Both the position numbers and the translations under genes were made by a program. From NCBI GenBank assembly GCA_012267385.1, contig JAAXGW010000038.1:1-35264 (forward strand): DNA of 35,264 bases, in the 5' to 3' direction. Below the pieces are notes generated by a model. That model was not told the origin of the DNA, searched no databases, and worked only from the letters and a program-made list of their open reading frames with translations. The stretch comes from OMG group bacterium. GTDB lineage: Bacteria > Pseudomonadota > Gammaproteobacteria > Pseudomonadales > Azotimanducaceae. Shown here one piece after another: positions 17,540 to 28,105 of the stretch (position 1 is its first letter; each line of letters begins with the position of its first letter).

Positions 17540-17892
17540 ACGCAACGAGTCTTACTCGTAGCGGAGTCGCAGACTTTCTCCTTCAACGAGTGTCCGCTAT
17601 TCTTATTGCGGTTTACGCTGGCTGTATTTTTTGGTTTGTGTTAGCGAATCCTGATTTTGGCTACGCTGAATGGAATCATTTCATGGGCTCGGTACAAATG
17701 GTAGTCTTGGGCATCCTCACCTTGCTGTCATGGGGAATCCATGTTTGGATTGGTATGTGGACCGTTGGTACGGACTATTTGAATGAACAACACATCGGTA
17801 AATTCGCTACAGCTATTCGCTTGGTCTATCAATTCGGAGTTATTTGTTTGATCGTAGTATATTTCGTGTTTGGATTCGTCATTATTTTGTAG
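17530..17892 (+). CDS. sdhD: Succinate dehydrogenase, hydrophobic membrane anchor subunit
   Basis: Starting at TTG 17530 the product is about 120 residues: [19 protein letters not shown] matches the SdhD N-terminus (family pattern VxNxTSLxxxGxxDxLxQR). A TTGGAG site at 17517-17522 has suitable spacing. TTG 17524 is an alternative; the longer frame from 17491 would add residues encoded inside sdhC and is rejected. Three membrane segments follow, with [18 protein letters not shown] carrying the conserved His near the heme/quinone region. It pairs with SdhC as the membrane anchor of complex II. The stop is 8 bases before sdhA. Confidence 0.9.
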   Translation: MVLNATSLTRSGVADFLLQRVSAILIAVYAGCIFWFVLANPDFGYAEWNHFMGSVQMVVLGILTLLSWGIHVWIGMWTVGTDYLNEQHIGKFATAIRLVYQFGVICLIVVYFVFGFVIIL

Positions 17893-17900
17893 ACTCATCT

Positions 17901-19673
17901 ATGTCCCAATCAATACGTACTATGCAGTTTGACGCCGTAGTCGTTGGAGGCGGTGGTGCTGGTTTGCGCGCCAGTCTACCCCTTGCCGAGAGCGGATTCA
18001 AAACGGCAGTCATGTCAAAAGTGTTCCCAACGCGTTCGCACACAGTATCAGCCCAGGGTGGTATCACCTGCGCGATTGGAAGTGACGATCCCGATGATAA
18101 CTGGCGTTGGCACATGTATGACACCGTCAAGGGTTCGGACTTTATCGGCGATCAGGGTGCCATTGAGTATATGTGTAGAGTCGGTCCCGAAGTGGTTTAC
18201 GAACTCGAGCATATGGGCTTGCCTTTTTCTCGAACCGAGACAGGTCGAATTTACCAACGACCTTTTGGAGGACAATCCAAAAATTATGGAAAGGGGGGAC
18301 AAGCAGCGCGCACTTGTGCCGCGGTTGATCGAACTGGACACGCACTACTACACACACTCTATCAAGCAAACGTCAAAGCTTGCACGACTTTTTTGAACGA
18401 GTGGTTTGCCGTCGATTTGGTACGCAATCAAGATGGTGTAATTTGTGGAGTGGTCGCGATCAACATCGAGACCGGCGAAACAGTATTGGTGCAGGCAAAG
18501 GCTACCTTGCTCGCAACAGGAGGTGCGGGTCGTATTTATGCTAGTACGACTAATGCGCTCATGAACACTGGAGACGGTGTTGCTATGGCGTTGCGGAGCA
18601 GAATCCCTGTACAAGACATAGAGATGTGGCAGTTTCACCCTACAGGCATTTATCCAATCGGAGTGCTGGTTACCGAGGGCTGTCGCGGAGAAGGTGGGTA
18701 TTTGGTCAATGCTCAAGGTGAACGATTCATGGAGCGTTACGCCCCTACAGCAAAAGACTTAGCCAGTCGGGACGTCGTCTCACGATCGATGATCATTGAA
18801 ATCCAAGAAGGACGTGGATGCGGTCCTAATAAAGACCACGTGTTCTTAAAACTTGATCATTTAGGTAAACACACACTAGAACTTAGATTAGCTGGGATTT
18901 TGGAACTTTCGCGCACCTACGCACTTGTCGATCCGGTGGTTGAACCGATACCAGTTGTTCCGACATGTCATTACATGATGGGGGGAGTACCTACTGCAGT
19001 TTCTGGTCAAGCAGTTTCTCAAAAAGAAGGGAACGATCAGATAGTCGAGGGACTCTATGCTGTGGGTGAAGTGGCATCCGTATCAGTTCATGGGGCAAAC
19101 CGTCTCGGTGGAAATTCGCTGCTTGACTTGGTAGTCTTTGGCCGCGCGGCAGGTTTACATATTCGAGAAACACTAGAACAAGGAGTGAGTTATCGAGCGC
19201 TTTCTACTACGGATTACGAACCCGCATTAGCGCGAATTCGACGTTGGGACGAATCGACAGCGGGTGAACATCCTGCGGTATTGAAATCCGAACTACAAAA
19301 AACGATGCAAATGAATTTCAGTGTATTTCGATCTGAGCAGAACATGCAAGCAGCAATATCGGTATTTGCCGATTTACGAGAAAGGGTACATACAGCGCAT
19401 CTTGAAGATAAGACCCAAATATTCAACACTGCCAGAATTGAAGCGTTAGAACTTGATAATTTACTTGAAGTTGCCGAAGCGACCGCAATCGCTGCAGCAG
19501 CTCGAAAGGAAAGTAGAGGTGCACACGCACGAGTCGATTACACAGAGCGAGACGACGATAATTGGCTGTGTCACTCGCTATATTTTTCTACTGACAAATC
19601 GATCCAAAAACGAGCAGTGAACTTTACCCCAGAGACCGTAGCCCCTTTTCAACCAATCAAGAGAGAATACTAA
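17901..19673 (+). CDS. sdhA: Succinate dehydrogenase flavoprotein subunit
   Basis: The 590-residue protein oxidises succinate to fumarate with covalently bound [16 protein letters not shown] is the FAD dinucleotide-binding loop; [11 protein letters not shown] contains the His that forms the covalent flavin bond; [20 protein letters not shown] and [18 protein letters not shown] are conserved active-site blocks. ATG 17901 ([18 protein letters not shown]) is preferred over an in-frame upstream start at 17844, which would extend into sdhD. The C-terminal [13 protein letters not shown] is typical. It lies between sdhD and sdhB with minimal spacing. Confidence 0.97.
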   Translation: MSQSIRTMQFDAVVVGGGGAGLRASLPLAESGFKTAVMSKVFPTRSHTVSAQGGITCAIGSDDPDDNWRWHMYDTVKGSDFIGDQGAIEYMCRVGPEVVYELEHMGLPFSRTETGRIYQRPFGGQSKNYGKGGQAARTCAAVDRTGHALLHTLYQANVKACTTFLNEWFAVDLVRNQDGVICGVVAINIETGETVLVQAKATLLATGGAGRIYASTTNALMNTGDGVAMALRSRIPVQDIEMWQFHPTGIYPIGVLVTEGCRGEGGYLVNAQGERFMERYAPTAKDLASRDVVSRSMIIEIQEGRGCGPNKDHVFLKLDHLGKHTLELRLAGILELSRTYALVDPVVEPIPVVPTCHYMMGGVPTAVSGQAVSQKEGNDQIVEGLYAVGEVASVSVHGANRLGGNSLLDLVVFGRAAGLHIRETLEQGVSYRALSTTDYEPALARIRRWDESTAGEHPAVLKSELQKTMQMNFSVFRSEQNMQAAISVFADLRERVHTAHLEDKTQIFNTARIEALELDNLLEVAEATAIAAAARKESRGAHARVDYTERDDDNWLCHSLYFSTDKSIQKRAVNFTPETVAPFQPIKREY

Positions 19674-19676
19674 ATC

Positions 19677-20381
19677 GTGCAGGTAAGTATTTATCGTTAT
19701 ATCCCTGGGCGGGACACGAAGCCGCGGATCCAAGACTACGAATTTATCCGTCCAGAGGGTCGAGATTTGATGGTACTAGATGTCTTGGAACAGCTCAAGG
19801 TTCAAGATCCGACGATCACCTACCGCCGTTCTTGCCGAGAAGGTGTCTGTGGTTCCGACGGGATGAACATGAACGGTACCAACGGGCTTGCCTGCAAGAC
19901 GCCAGTCGGATCCGTGATTTCGAGAAATCGTTTGGTGCTTCGTCCGTTACCAGGACTACCTGTCATACGCGATCTTGTGGTCGACATGTCCCAGTTCTAT
20001 AAACAATATGAACGCGCGGAACCTTATTTGATAAATGAGGACTTACCACCATCAAAGGAACGATTACAGAGTATCGAAGAACGAGAAAAACTTGAAGGAC
20101 TTTACGAGTGTATTCTGTGTGCGTGCTGCACCACTTCATGTCCCTCGTTTTGGTGGAATCCAGATAAGTTCCTTGGTCCAGCAGCACTGTTGCACGCTTA
20201 CCGATTTATTGCAGACAGTCGTGATACTGCAACCGAAGCACGATTGTCCAAACTCGACGATCATTTCAGCGTGTTTCGCTGTCGTAGCATCATGAACTGT
20301 ACTAGCGTTTGCCCAAAAGACCTCAATCCCACACAGGCTATCGGGAAGATCCGATCTCTGATGGTGAAAGAAGGAACTTAG
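19677..20381 (+). CDS. sdhB: Succinate dehydrogenase iron-sulfur subunit
   Basis: The 234-residue protein passes electrons from SdhA to quinone. Cluster ligands are visible: CREGVCGSDGMNMNG with C at LACKT for the [2Fe-2S] cluster, CILCACCTTSCP for [4Fe-4S], and CRSIMNCTSVCPKDLNP for the [3Fe-4S] cluster. The start is GTG 19677, 3 bases after the sdhA stop, giving VQVSIYRYIPG; the length agrees with the family (about 235-240). Confidence 0.96.
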   Translation: MQVSIYRYIPGRDTKPRIQDYEFIRPEGRDLMVLDVLEQLKVQDPTITYRRSCREGVCGSDGMNMNGTNGLACKTPVGSVISRNRLVLRPLPGLPVIRDLVVDMSQFYKQYERAEPYLINEDLPPSKERLQSIEEREKLEGLYECILCACCTTSCPSFWWNPDKFLGPAALLHAYRFIADSRDTATEARLSKLDDHFSVFRCRSIMNCTSVCPKDLNPTQAIGKIRSLMVKEGT

Positions 20382-20402
20382 TGGTACACTTGAGGAATAA
20401 CA

Positions 20403-23261
20403 ATGACTGACTCTTTTCTAGAACGAATGGAAGCAAGTTCTCATCTTGCGGGGGGGAGCGTTGCGTACATTGAAGCGATGTACGAAAAATACTTGGAAAG
20501 CGCGAACTTAGTTCCTCAGGAATGGCGCGATTATTTCAACACGCTTCCACAGGCAGACAATGGGCATCCGGATATTGCTCACAGTACGATAGTTCATCAC
20601 TTCGAAAGGCTTGGAAGGAATCGATTAAAAGCTCGTCCGGAACGAGTCAGCACTTCCATACTCTCGGAATACCATAGAAAACAAATCCAAGTGATGGAAC
20701 TCATCGAATCCTATCAATCTCGTGGTCACCGTCGAGCTCGAATTGATCCACTCGGGGTTTGGGAAAGAGAAAAAGCCGCAGATCTTGAATTGAAGTTTCA
20801 CGGTCTCAGCCTCGCTGATTTCGATACGGTATTTCACATAGGGTCTTCACATTTATTCACTGACAAAGATGCCAAACTAAGGGATATCGTAGACGCTTTA
20901 GAAAAAACATATTGTGACTCGATCGGTACAGAGTACGTATACGTCACCTCAACTCAGGAACGAGAGTGGCTTCGTTCCCGGTTAGAGAGCGTCCATTCTC
21001 AGATGCAATTTAACGACCAGACGAAATACCGGATATTGGAGCGCCTTACCGCGGCAGAGGGACTCGAACGATATTTACACAATCGTTATCCGGGCACGAA
21101 AAGATTTGGCTTGGAAGGAGCTGAGAGCTTGATCCCAATGCTGCACGAGATAACTCAACGTTCAGGTATGTGGCGCGTCCAAGAAATTGTCATTGGGATG
21201 GCGCATCGAGGTAGACTGAATGTACTCGTAAACTTGCTCGGAAAACAAGCTAGTGAACTGTTTCAAGAGTTTGAAGGTCGAGCTCGGCAACAGTACGAGA
21301 CTGGAGACGTGAAATATCACATGGGATTTTCGACAAATTTGGAAACTCACGGTCGCCAAATCCATCTCGCACTCGCTTTCAACCCATCGCACTTGGAGAT
21401 TGTCGGCCCAGTAGTTGAAGGTTCTTGTCGTGCACGGCAGGATCGTCGCGCTGATGTCAGTCGAGAACAGGTATTTCCAATCTTGATCCATGGTGATGCT
21501 GCCATTGCTGGACAAGGGGTCGTCATGGAAACCTTTCAAATGTCTCAGACTCGAGGGTTTTCCACGGGTGGGACGATGCATATCATCATCAATAACCAAG
21601 TAGGGTTTACCACGAGTCGACTGGATGACGCACGTTCGACAGAGTACTGCAGTGAAGTTGCAAAGATCATTCGCGCACCGATTTTCCACGTAAATGGGGA
21701 CGATCCTGAAGCGGTGACATTCGTCGCACAAATAGCTTCAGACTACGTAAATGTTTTTGGGAAGGATGTCGTCATAGATTTGGTTTGTTATAGGCGACGC
21801 GGTCATAACGAAGCCGAAGACCCAATGAAGACCCAACCATTGATGTACCAGCAGATAAGACAACATCCGACTACACGAAAAATATACGCAGACCAGCTTG
21901 CCGATGAAGGCGTTATTTCGCACGACGAATCCGACGCCTTAGCAAACACTGTGCGTGATCGGCTGGATCGAGGTGAGACTATAGCGCTCTCAGTTATCAA
22001 AGAGCCCGATACGAGTATGTTCGTCGACTGGAAACCATATATTGGACACGACTGGGATGCACCTGCCGATACGTCGTTTCCGTTACTTCGTCTCCAACAG
22101 GTTATGGCAAAAGTAAACAGGATTCGAAAGGGAACGAAACTACACAAACAAGTACAAGGCATTTATGCTGATCGGCGTCACATGGCTGCTGGAGGTCTTG
22201 CCGTTAATTGGGGCTTTGGCGAGATGGCGGCATATGCGACATTGCTGGATCAAGGATTTGATGTTAGGATTACTGGACAAGATGTCGGAGTAGGGACGTT
22301 TTCTCACCGGCATGCTTGTGTGTATTGTCAGAGTACGGGCGAGCAAGTAATACCGATTCAGGAAGGGTTCAAGAAACGTAGATTTGAGATTTACGACTCA
22401 TTGCTGTCAGAAGAAGCGGTACTCGCATTCGAGTACGGCTACGCGACGACCGCTCCGAACTCTCTCGTCATTTGGGAAGCTCAATTCGGTGACTTTGCCA
22501 ACGGAGCTCAAGTCGTATTCGATCAATTCATTTCAAGTGGTGAAGCGAAGTGGGGACGGCAGTGTGGTTTGGTCGTGTTCCTGCCGCATGGACTAGAAGG
22601 ACAGGGACCGGAACATTCCTCTGCAAGACTCGAGCGGTTCATGCAAATGTGCGCACAACACAACATACAAGTTTGTATCCCAACGACACCTTCACAAATT
22701 TTTCACTTATTGCGTAGGCAGATGATCCGACCGATGCGGCGACCGTTGATTACTCTAACTCCCAAGAGTCTACTCCGACATAAACTCGCGACGTCGACCA
22801 TCGACGAATTAGCGACTGGTTCGTTTCGTAACGTTATCGACGAGTATGATCCTTTGAAACCGAAAGAAGTCGAACGATTGGTTTTGTGTAGCGGGAAAGT
22901 GTACTATGACTTGCTCACTCGGAGACGGGAGGCAAACTGCACTACAGTTGGGATAGTCCGTTTGGAACAATTGTATCCATTTCCCTTAGATGAATTCCTT
23001 GATATCCTGTCGAAGTACAGCGAGTTAAAGACTGTAGTGTGGTGTCAGGAAGAACCTAAGAACCAAGGCGCGTGGTATTCGAGCAAACACCATATGGAAC
23101 GTGCAGTTGCTACCACCCATCAAAACCTAACACTCAAATATGCGGGTCGTAAGCCGTATGCGGCACCGGCAGTAGGTTTACCAGCGCGACATGCTCGTCA
23201 GCAACGCGAACTCGTCGAAGAAGCACTTTTTGGAAATTTGGAAAAAATACGTGACCACTGA
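20403..23261 (+). CDS. sucA: 2-oxoglutarate dehydrogenase E1 component
   Basis: The 952-residue thiamine-diphosphate enzyme decarboxylates 2-oxoglutarate and passes the succinyl group to E2. Family blocks include LSGG-like N-terminus with [62 protein letters not shown], and [20 protein letters not shown]. Length is slightly above E. coli SucA (933). GAGGA at 20392-20396 gives good spacing to ATG 20403. The 3' end overlaps the sucB start by 11 bases, implying coupled translation. Confidence 0.97.
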   Translation: MTDSFLERMEASSHLAGGSVAYIEAMYEKYLESANLVPQEWRDYFNTLPQADNGHPDIAHSTIVHHFERLGRNRLKARPERVSTSILSEYHRKQIQVMELIESYQSRGHRRARIDPLGVWEREKAADLELKFHGLSLADFDTVFHIGSSHLFTDKDAKLRDIVDALEKTYCDSIGTEYVYVTSTQEREWLRSRLESVHSQMQFNDQTKYRILERLTAAEGLERYLHNRYPGTKRFGLEGAESLIPMLHEITQRSGMWRVQEIVIGMAHRGRLNVLVNLLGKQASELFQEFEGRARQQYETGDVKYHMGFSTNLETHGRQIHLALAFNPSHLEIVGPVVEGSCRARQDRRADVSREQVFPILIHGDAAIAGQGVVMETFQMSQTRGFSTGGTMHIIINNQVGFTTSRLDDARSTEYCSEVAKIIRAPIFHVNGDDPEAVTFVAQIASDYVNVFGKDVVIDLVCYRRRGHNEAEDPMKTQPLMYQQIRQHPTTRKIYADQLADEGVISHDESDALANTVRDRLDRGETIALSVIKEPDTSMFVDWKPYIGHDWDAPADTSFPLLRLQQVMAKVNRIRKGTKLHKQVQGIYADRRHMAAGGLAVNWGFGEMAAYATLLDQGFDVRITGQDVGVGTFSHRHACVYCQSTGEQVIPIQEGFKKRRFEIYDSLLSEEAVLAFEYGYATTAPNSLVIWEAQFGDFANGAQVVFDQFISSGEAKWGRQCGLVVFLPHGLEGQGPEHSSARLERFMQMCAQHNIQVCIPTTPSQIFHLLRRQMIRPMRRPLITLTPKSLLRHKLATSTIDELATGSFRNVIDEYDPLKPKEVERLVLCSGKVYYDLLTRRREANCTTVGIVRLEQLYPFPLDEFLDILSKYSELKTVVWCQEEPKNQGAWYSSKHHMERAVATTHQNLTLKYAGRKPYAAPAVGLPARHARQQRELVEEALFGNLEKIRDH

Positions 23262-24462
23262 AATTACAACTCCAGCGTTTCCCGAATCCATTGTTGAAGG
23301 GGAGCTTACAAAATGGTATAAGCGCGAGGGAGAGTTTATTGCCAGGGATGAACTGTTAGCTGATGTCGAGACTGAGAAAACGACGTTAGAAATTCCATCT
23401 CCGGTTGCTGGGACCGTTGCGAAGATCGTGAAACCAGAAGGCGCGACAGTCGTTGGTCTCGATTTGATCGCCGTCGTCGAAGAAGGAGACCCTCCTGCCG
23501 TAGAACAATCTGAGCAAACAAGCGATCAACCCGTAGACACTGAACAGAAAGAGATCGCTGCCGCTCCTTCGGCTCGGAAACTAGCCTTAGAAAACAGCGT
23601 TGATTTGGCGTCAGTCCGCGGTTCTGGTCGTGGTGGGATGATTACCAAAGGCGATGTAGAAGCAGCGATTGCCTCGCGGACAGTTCGCGTAGAAGCAAAG
23701 ACAGGGCGAGCAAAAGTTCCTGAACCAGAAATAGAGGAACCATCAGCGGACACTGGGGAACGAGTCGAACGTCGCGTACCAATGACGAGATTGCGAGCGA
23801 CGATCGCGAATCGATTGGTCGAAGCCCAACAAACAGCCGCGATGCTTACGACTTTCAATGAAGCTGATATGGCTCCAATTATTCGTATGCGCAAGCAATA
23901 TCAAGAAGAATTTCAGCGTACGCACAGCGGGACGAGATTGGGCTTTATGAGCTTTTTCGTTCGAGCTTCGGTAGAAGCACTCAAGCGATTTCCTTTAGTA
24001 AATGCGTCCATTGACGGCTCCGACATCGTTTATCACGGCTTTTATGACATTGGAGTCGCAGTTAGCACCGAGCGCGGTCTGGTTGTACCAGTCGTGCGAG
24101 ATGCCGATGCTTTAGGGCTCGCTCAAATCGAAGATCAAATAGTAGAGTTCGGACAAAAGGCTCGAGACGGTAAATTGGCGATTGAAGACATGCAAGGTGG
24201 AACCTTCACTATTTCCAATGGTGGAGTATTCGGGTCGCTGATGTCGACACCAATATTGAATCCCCCGCAAACCGCAATCTTGGGAATGCATAAGATTCAG
24301 GAACGACCAGTCGTTGTGGCCGGCAATGTCGAGATCCGACCTATGATGTATTTAGCACTGTCTTACGATCATCGGTTAATTGACGGTTCTGAGGCGGTGC
24401 GATTTTTGGTTGCGATTAAAGGAATGCTGGAAGATCCAGCGCGTATTTTGCTGGAACTTTAG
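23251..24462 (+). CDS. sucB: Dihydrolipoamide succinyltransferase (2-oxoglutarate dehydrogenase E2)
   Basis: From GTG 23251 the product has 403 residues and begins [20 protein letters not shown], the normal E2 N-terminus; an in-frame upstream start at 23191 lies within sucA and is rejected. Lipoyl domain: [14 protein letters not shown], with the Lys of ETEK as the lipoylation site. A Pro/Glu-rich linker precedes a peripheral subunit-binding domain ([33 protein letters not shown]). The catalytic domain ends with [16 protein letters not shown], containing the His and Asp of the acyltransferase site. It overlaps sucA and is followed by lpd after 11 bases. Confidence 0.96.
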   Translation: MTTEITTPAFPESIVEGELTKWYKREGEFIARDELLADVETEKTTLEIPSPVAGTVAKIVKPEGATVVGLDLIAVVEEGDPPAVEQSEQTSDQPVDTEQKEIAAAPSARKLALENSVDLASVRGSGRGGMITKGDVEAAIASRTVRVEAKTGRAKVPEPEIEEPSADTGERVERRVPMTRLRATIANRLVEAQQTAAMLTTFNEADMAPIIRMRKQYQEEFQRTHSGTRLGFMSFFVRASVEALKRFPLVNASIDGSDIVYHGFYDIGVAVSTERGLVVPVVRDADALGLAQIEDQIVEFGQKARDGKLAIEDMQGGTFTISNGGVFGSLMSTPILNPPQTAILGMHKIQERPVVVAGNVEIRPMMYLALSYDHRLIDGSEAVRFLVAIKGMLEDPARILLEL

Positions 24463-24473
24463 GGAGAAAAGAA

Positions 24474-25910
24474 ATGAGTCGTGAAGCTGATATTGTCGTC
24501 ATCGGTGCAGGCCCAGCCGGTTATGCTGCTGCGATTCGTAGCGCGCAACTTGGTCATGCAGTCATTTGTATTGACAAGTCGATTGATCGCAATGGTCAAC
24601 CTACATTGGGCGGAACCTGTTTAAATTGGGGATGTATCCCTTCAAAAGCACTTCTCGATGTGTCCTATACATTTACGCGAATGAGCGAATTTCAAAAGAT
24701 GGGAATTTCGGCCGGTGATCACCAAATTGACATTTCTAAGATGCTGGCTTACAAAAACTCTATTGTGGACAAGCTAACATCGGGAATCGACCTATTGTTC
24801 AAGGGAAACGATGTAACCTACTTACCGGGTACGGGACAACTTGGTAGCGGTCGCGAGGTGACCTACACAAGTCACGATGGATCGCAGGAAACAATTACCG
24901 CAAATCATGTCATTTTGGCACCGGGATCTACTCCGATCGACATCCCAGCAGCAAGGATCGACCACGAATTGATCGTGGATTCCACTGACGCGCTGGAATT
25001 TGAAGAAGCGCCGAAACGTTTAGGTGTAATCGGTGCCGGCATAATCGGATTGGAGCTAGGCAGTGTTTGGAATCGATTTGGCTCCGAAGTTGTGATCTTG
25101 GAAGCATTGGATGACTTTTTACCGATAGCTGACCGTCGCGCCGCCCGGGAGGCTTTGAAGATCTTCAAGAAACAAGGCTTAAACGTACGCCTTGGTGCCA
25201 GGGTGGTGTCGTCAACTGTCGAAGACGGGGTGGTGAAGGTTTCGTACCAGCTCAAGGGTGAAGATCTAGTCCTTGAATGTGACAAGCTCATTGTTGCAGT
25301 GGGTCGTCGACCTTACACTGAGGATTTACTTAGCCAAGAGTGCGAAGTCAATATTGATGAACGTGGATTTTTGTTCGTCAATGATCTTTGTTTGACGGAT
25401 GCGCCGGACGTGTATGCGGTTGGCGATGTTGTTCGCGGTCCGATGCTCGCTCATAAGGGCATGGAAGAAGGGGTGATGGTTGCAGAGAGAATCGCGGGAC
25501 ACAAACCAATTGTTAACTATGAAACAGTACCTTCGGTGATTTACACGCATCCGGAGATCGCTTGGGTTGGTCAAAGTGAAGACGAACTCAAAGCCAATGG
25601 AGAGAAATTTAACAGCGGGATGTTTTCTTATAGTGCGAATGGTCGCGCAATGGCCGCTCATGAAACCGAGGGATTTGTCAAAATCATTGCCGATGCGAAA
25701 ACCGACCGAATACGTGGTGTCCACATACTTGGTGCTCAAGCTTCTGAACTTATCGCACAAGGTGTTATCGCTATGGAATTTGGTGCTACCGCAGAGGATC
25801 TCGCGCTCACGATGTTTGCACATCCGTCGCTTTCAGAATCTGTACATGAAGCGGCATTGAGCGTGGGTGGGAACGCGATCCATACCGTCAATCGAAGAAA
25901 GAAGAAGTAG
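24474..25910 (+). CDS. lpdA: Dihydrolipoyl dehydrogenase (E3)
   Basis: The 478-residue flavoenzyme reoxidises dihydrolipoamide for the 2-oxoglutarate dehydrogenase complex using NAD+. Motifs: VVIGAGPAGYAAAIRSAQLG (FAD), GGTCLNWGCIPSKALL (redox-active Cys pair), GVIGAGIIGLELGSVW (NAD), VYAVGDVVRGPMLAHKG, and HPSLSESVHEA (catalytic His-Glu). AGGGAGAAAAG precedes ATG 24474. Its position between sucB and sucC indicates a dedicated E3 for this complex, though it may also serve other dehydrogenases. Confidence 0.95.
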   Translation: MSREADIVVIGAGPAGYAAAIRSAQLGHAVICIDKSIDRNGQPTLGGTCLNWGCIPSKALLDVSYTFTRMSEFQKMGISAGDHQIDISKMLAYKNSIVDKLTSGIDLLFKGNDVTYLPGTGQLGSGREVTYTSHDGSQETITANHVILAPGSTPIDIPAARIDHELIVDSTDALEFEEAPKRLGVIGAGIIGLELGSVWNRFGSEVVILEALDDFLPIADRRAAREALKIFKKQGLNVRLGARVVSSTVEDGVVKVSYQLKGEDLVLECDKLIVAVGRRPYTEDLLSQECEVNIDERGFLFVNDLCLTDAPDVYAVGDVVRGPMLAHKGMEEGVMVAERIAGHKPIVNYETVPSVIYTHPEIAWVGQSEDELKANGEKFNSGMFSYSANGRAMAAHETEGFVKIIADAKTDRIRGVHILGAQASELIAQGVIAMEFGATAEDLALTMFAHPSLSESVHEAALSVGGNAIHTVNRRKKK

Positions 25911-25997
25911 CGTTAAAGCTATTTCACATCACACGTTGAATTGATTTCCTCGGTGTGGTTTCGGTACCTCAAGTAACAAAAAAGGATAGAGAATTAG

Positions 25998-27167
25998 TTG
26001 AATCTGCACGAATACCAAGCTAAAGCATTGTTTCACGAGTACGGATTACCCGTTTCAACCGGTCAAGTCGTTCAAAATGCGAACGAGGTACTTAAGGCTC
26101 TAGCTGAGATAGGCGGAAACTCTTGGGTAGCTAAGGTTCAAGTCCATGCCGGCGGTCGAGGTAAAGTTGGTGGGGTCAAGCTTGTGTCGAGCATGGACGC
26201 GGCGCAGGAATTTGCATCCACTTGGCTTGGTAAACGATTAGTCACGCATCAAACTGATTCAGACGGGCAACAGGTATCGAGCATTTACTTTGAATCACTT
26301 ACAGATATAGCACGTGAAATTTATCTTGGTGCCGTAATTGATCGCGCTTGCCAGAGTGTTGTCGTCATGGCTTCAACAGAGGGTGGCGTTGAGATCGAAA
26401 CGGTTGCGGAGGAGAGTCCTGAGAAGATCATAAAAGCTACTATAGACTCAAGCATAGGTGCCCAGGGGTTTCAAGGTCGTGCGATGGCCTATAAGCTAGG
26501 ATTAGAGAAGAATCAAGTTCGCCAATTTACCTCCATTTTTTTAAACCTTTGTCGCTTGTTCCATGAACTCGACTGCGCGCTTGTTGAAGTGAATCCATTA
26601 GTAGTGACCAAAGCCGGCGATGTTCATTGTTTAGATGCAAAGATCAACATCGACAGTAATGCAATATTTCGTCAGCCAAAACTCGCTGAGTTGCGCGATC
26701 CCTCGCAAGAAGATCCTAGAGAAGAACACGCAGCCAAATTCAAACTTAGCTACGTCGCAATGGATGGAAATATTGGTTGTATGGTCAACGGTGCTGGGCT
26801 TGCTATGGGAACGATGGATCTAGTAAAGCTGTATGGCGGTAGTCCGGCAAACTTCTTAGACGTCGGTGGCGGCGTAAATGCTGCTTCCGTAGCGGAGGCC
26901 TTCAAAATAATCCTTTCTGACCCTCAAGTGCGTGCTGTCCTGATCAATATTTTTGGTGGTATTGTTTCGTGCGCGGTGATTGCGGAGGGTATTGTTGAGG
27001 CTTATCGGGAGGTAGGCGTTAGCGTATCCGTCATAGTGCGCTTCGACGGCAACAACGCGGACGAAGGTCGAGAGTTTCTACGTGCGAGCGGTTTAGCCAT
27101 TATTGCTGCCGACACTCTGCAAGATGCAGCACAAAAGTCCGTCGACGCAGCGAGAGCACAATTGTGA
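25998..27167 (+). CDS. sucC: Succinyl-CoA synthetase (ADP-forming) beta subunit
   Basis: The 389-residue ATP-grasp protein forms, with SucD, the substrate-level phosphorylation step from succinyl-CoA. It starts [18 protein letters not shown] and contains [20 protein letters not shown] and [15 protein letters not shown] (nucleotide/Mg site), and [18 protein letters not shown]. The start is TTG 25998, with AAAGGATAGAGA upstream; no ATG is available in the right place and the length equals that of E. coli SucC (388). It follows lpd after an 87-base gap that might hold a secondary promoter, although none was recognised. Confidence 0.96.
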   Translation: MNLHEYQAKALFHEYGLPVSTGQVVQNANEVLKALAEIGGNSWVAKVQVHAGGRGKVGGVKLVSSMDAAQEFASTWLGKRLVTHQTDSDGQQVSSIYFESLTDIAREIYLGAVIDRACQSVVVMASTEGGVEIETVAEESPEKIIKATIDSSIGAQGFQGRAMAYKLGLEKNQVRQFTSIFLNLCRLFHELDCALVEVNPLVVTKAGDVHCLDAKINIDSNAIFRQPKLAELRDPSQEDPREEHAAKFKLSYVAMDGNIGCMVNGAGLAMGTMDLVKLYGGSPANFLDVGGGVNAASVAEAFKIILSDPQVRAVLINIFGGIVSCAVIAEGIVEAYREVGVSVSVIVRFDGNNADEGREFLRASGLAIIAADTLQDAAQKSVDAARAQL

Positions 27168-28036
27168 GCATATTAGTCGATCGAAATACAAAAGTATTGT
27201 GTCAAGGACTGACAGGGTCTCAGGGTACTCTTCATAGCACTCAAGCCCTGGCGTATGGGACAAAATTGGTTGCTGGAGTTACCCCCGGTCGTGGTGGGTC
27301 GGAACACCTCGGGCTACCAGTATTTGATACCGTCAGAGATGCGATAGACTCGACCGGTGCGACCGTCTCCGTGATTTACGTCCCGGCACCTTTTTGTCTC
27401 GACTCTATCTTTGAGAGTATCGAAGCTGGTTTGGATTTAGTAGTTTGCATTACAGAAGGCATTCCCACATTGGACATGTTGAAGGCTAAAGCTCTGCTGA
27501 ACCGAACAAATACACGACTAGTTGGACCAAATTGTCCAGGCGTTATTACACCAGGTGAGTGTAAGATTGGCATTATGCCTGCAGAAATTCATCGTCCCGG
27601 CAACGTCGGTGTTGTGTCACGCTCTGGAACGCTCACGTATGAAGCAGTGAAACAAATAACGGATCACGGTTTTGGACAGAGTACTTGTGTGGGAATCGGT
27701 GGAGATCCTGTACCTGGGACTCACTTCATCGATGTTATCGAGCTGTTTGAAAGTGATCCACAAACAGACGCCATCGTAATGGTGGGAGAAATTGGTGGGA
27801 CGGCAGAAGAAGAAACAGCAGATTTTATCAAACAGCATGTTTCCAAGCCAGTCATCGCTTACATTGCGGGGGCAACTGCACCGAAGGGCAAAAGAATGGG
27901 GCATGCTGGTGCAATCATCGCTGGGGGTAAGGGTACCGCAGAGGACAAATATGCTGCCCTTGACGCAGCCGGAGCTCAGACGGTACGCAACCTTGCACAC
28001 ATCGGCGATGCTTTGTCACAGGTATTGCGAAGCTGA
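27164..28036 (+). CDS. sucD: Succinyl-CoA synthetase (ADP-forming) alpha subunit
   Basis: The 290-residue CoA-binding subunit carries the phosphorylated His: [18 protein letters not shown] holds it. Other blocks are [29 protein letters not shown]-like [16 protein letters not shown], and [20 protein letters not shown]. The start GTG 27164 overlaps the sucC stop (GTGA), a classic coupled arrangement that supports balanced synthesis of the two subunits. Length is normal. Confidence 0.96.
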   Translation: MSILVDRNTKVLCQGLTGSQGTLHSTQALAYGTKLVAGVTPGRGGSEHLGLPVFDTVRDAIDSTGATVSVIYVPAPFCLDSIFESIEAGLDLVVCITEGIPTLDMLKAKALLNRTNTRLVGPNCPGVITPGECKIGIMPAEIHRPGNVGVVSRSGTLTYEAVKQITDHGFGQSTCVGIGGDPVPGTHFIDVIELFESDPQTDAIVMVGEIGGTAEEETADFIKQHVSKPVIAYIAGATAPKGKRMGHAGAIIAGGKGTAEDKYAALDAAGAQTVRNLAHIGDALSQVLRS

Positions 28037-28046
28037 TGCTTTTGTT

Positions 28047-28076
28047 CTTGAAATTTTGGCAACTAGACAATATTTT
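28047..28076 (+). promoter_or_regulatory. Candidate promoter for htpG (heat-shock-like -35)
   Basis: CTTGAAA at 28047-28053 matches the sigma-32 -35 consensus exactly; CAATATTT begins 14 bases later, at the expected -10 distance but only partly like CCCCATnT. The same DNA reads as a sigma-70 promoter, TTGAAA, 17-base spacer, TATTTT (28071-28076). It lies in the 69-base gap between sucD and htpG, a chaperone gene commonly controlled by sigma-32. Confidence 0.5.
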
Positions 28077-28105
28077 TATCCAAGCCTAAACTAACGGAAA
28101 ATTAA

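Noticed and set aside
17844-17900. Longer sdhA starting at 17844.
   Set aside because: It would overlap sdhD by about 49 bases and add sequence absent from SdhA proteins; ATG 17901 gives the expected start.
23191-23250. Longer sucB starting at 23191 inside sucA.
   Set aside because: The extra 20 residues are not part of any lipoyl-domain N-terminus; GTG 23251 gives the expected [12 protein letters not shown] start.
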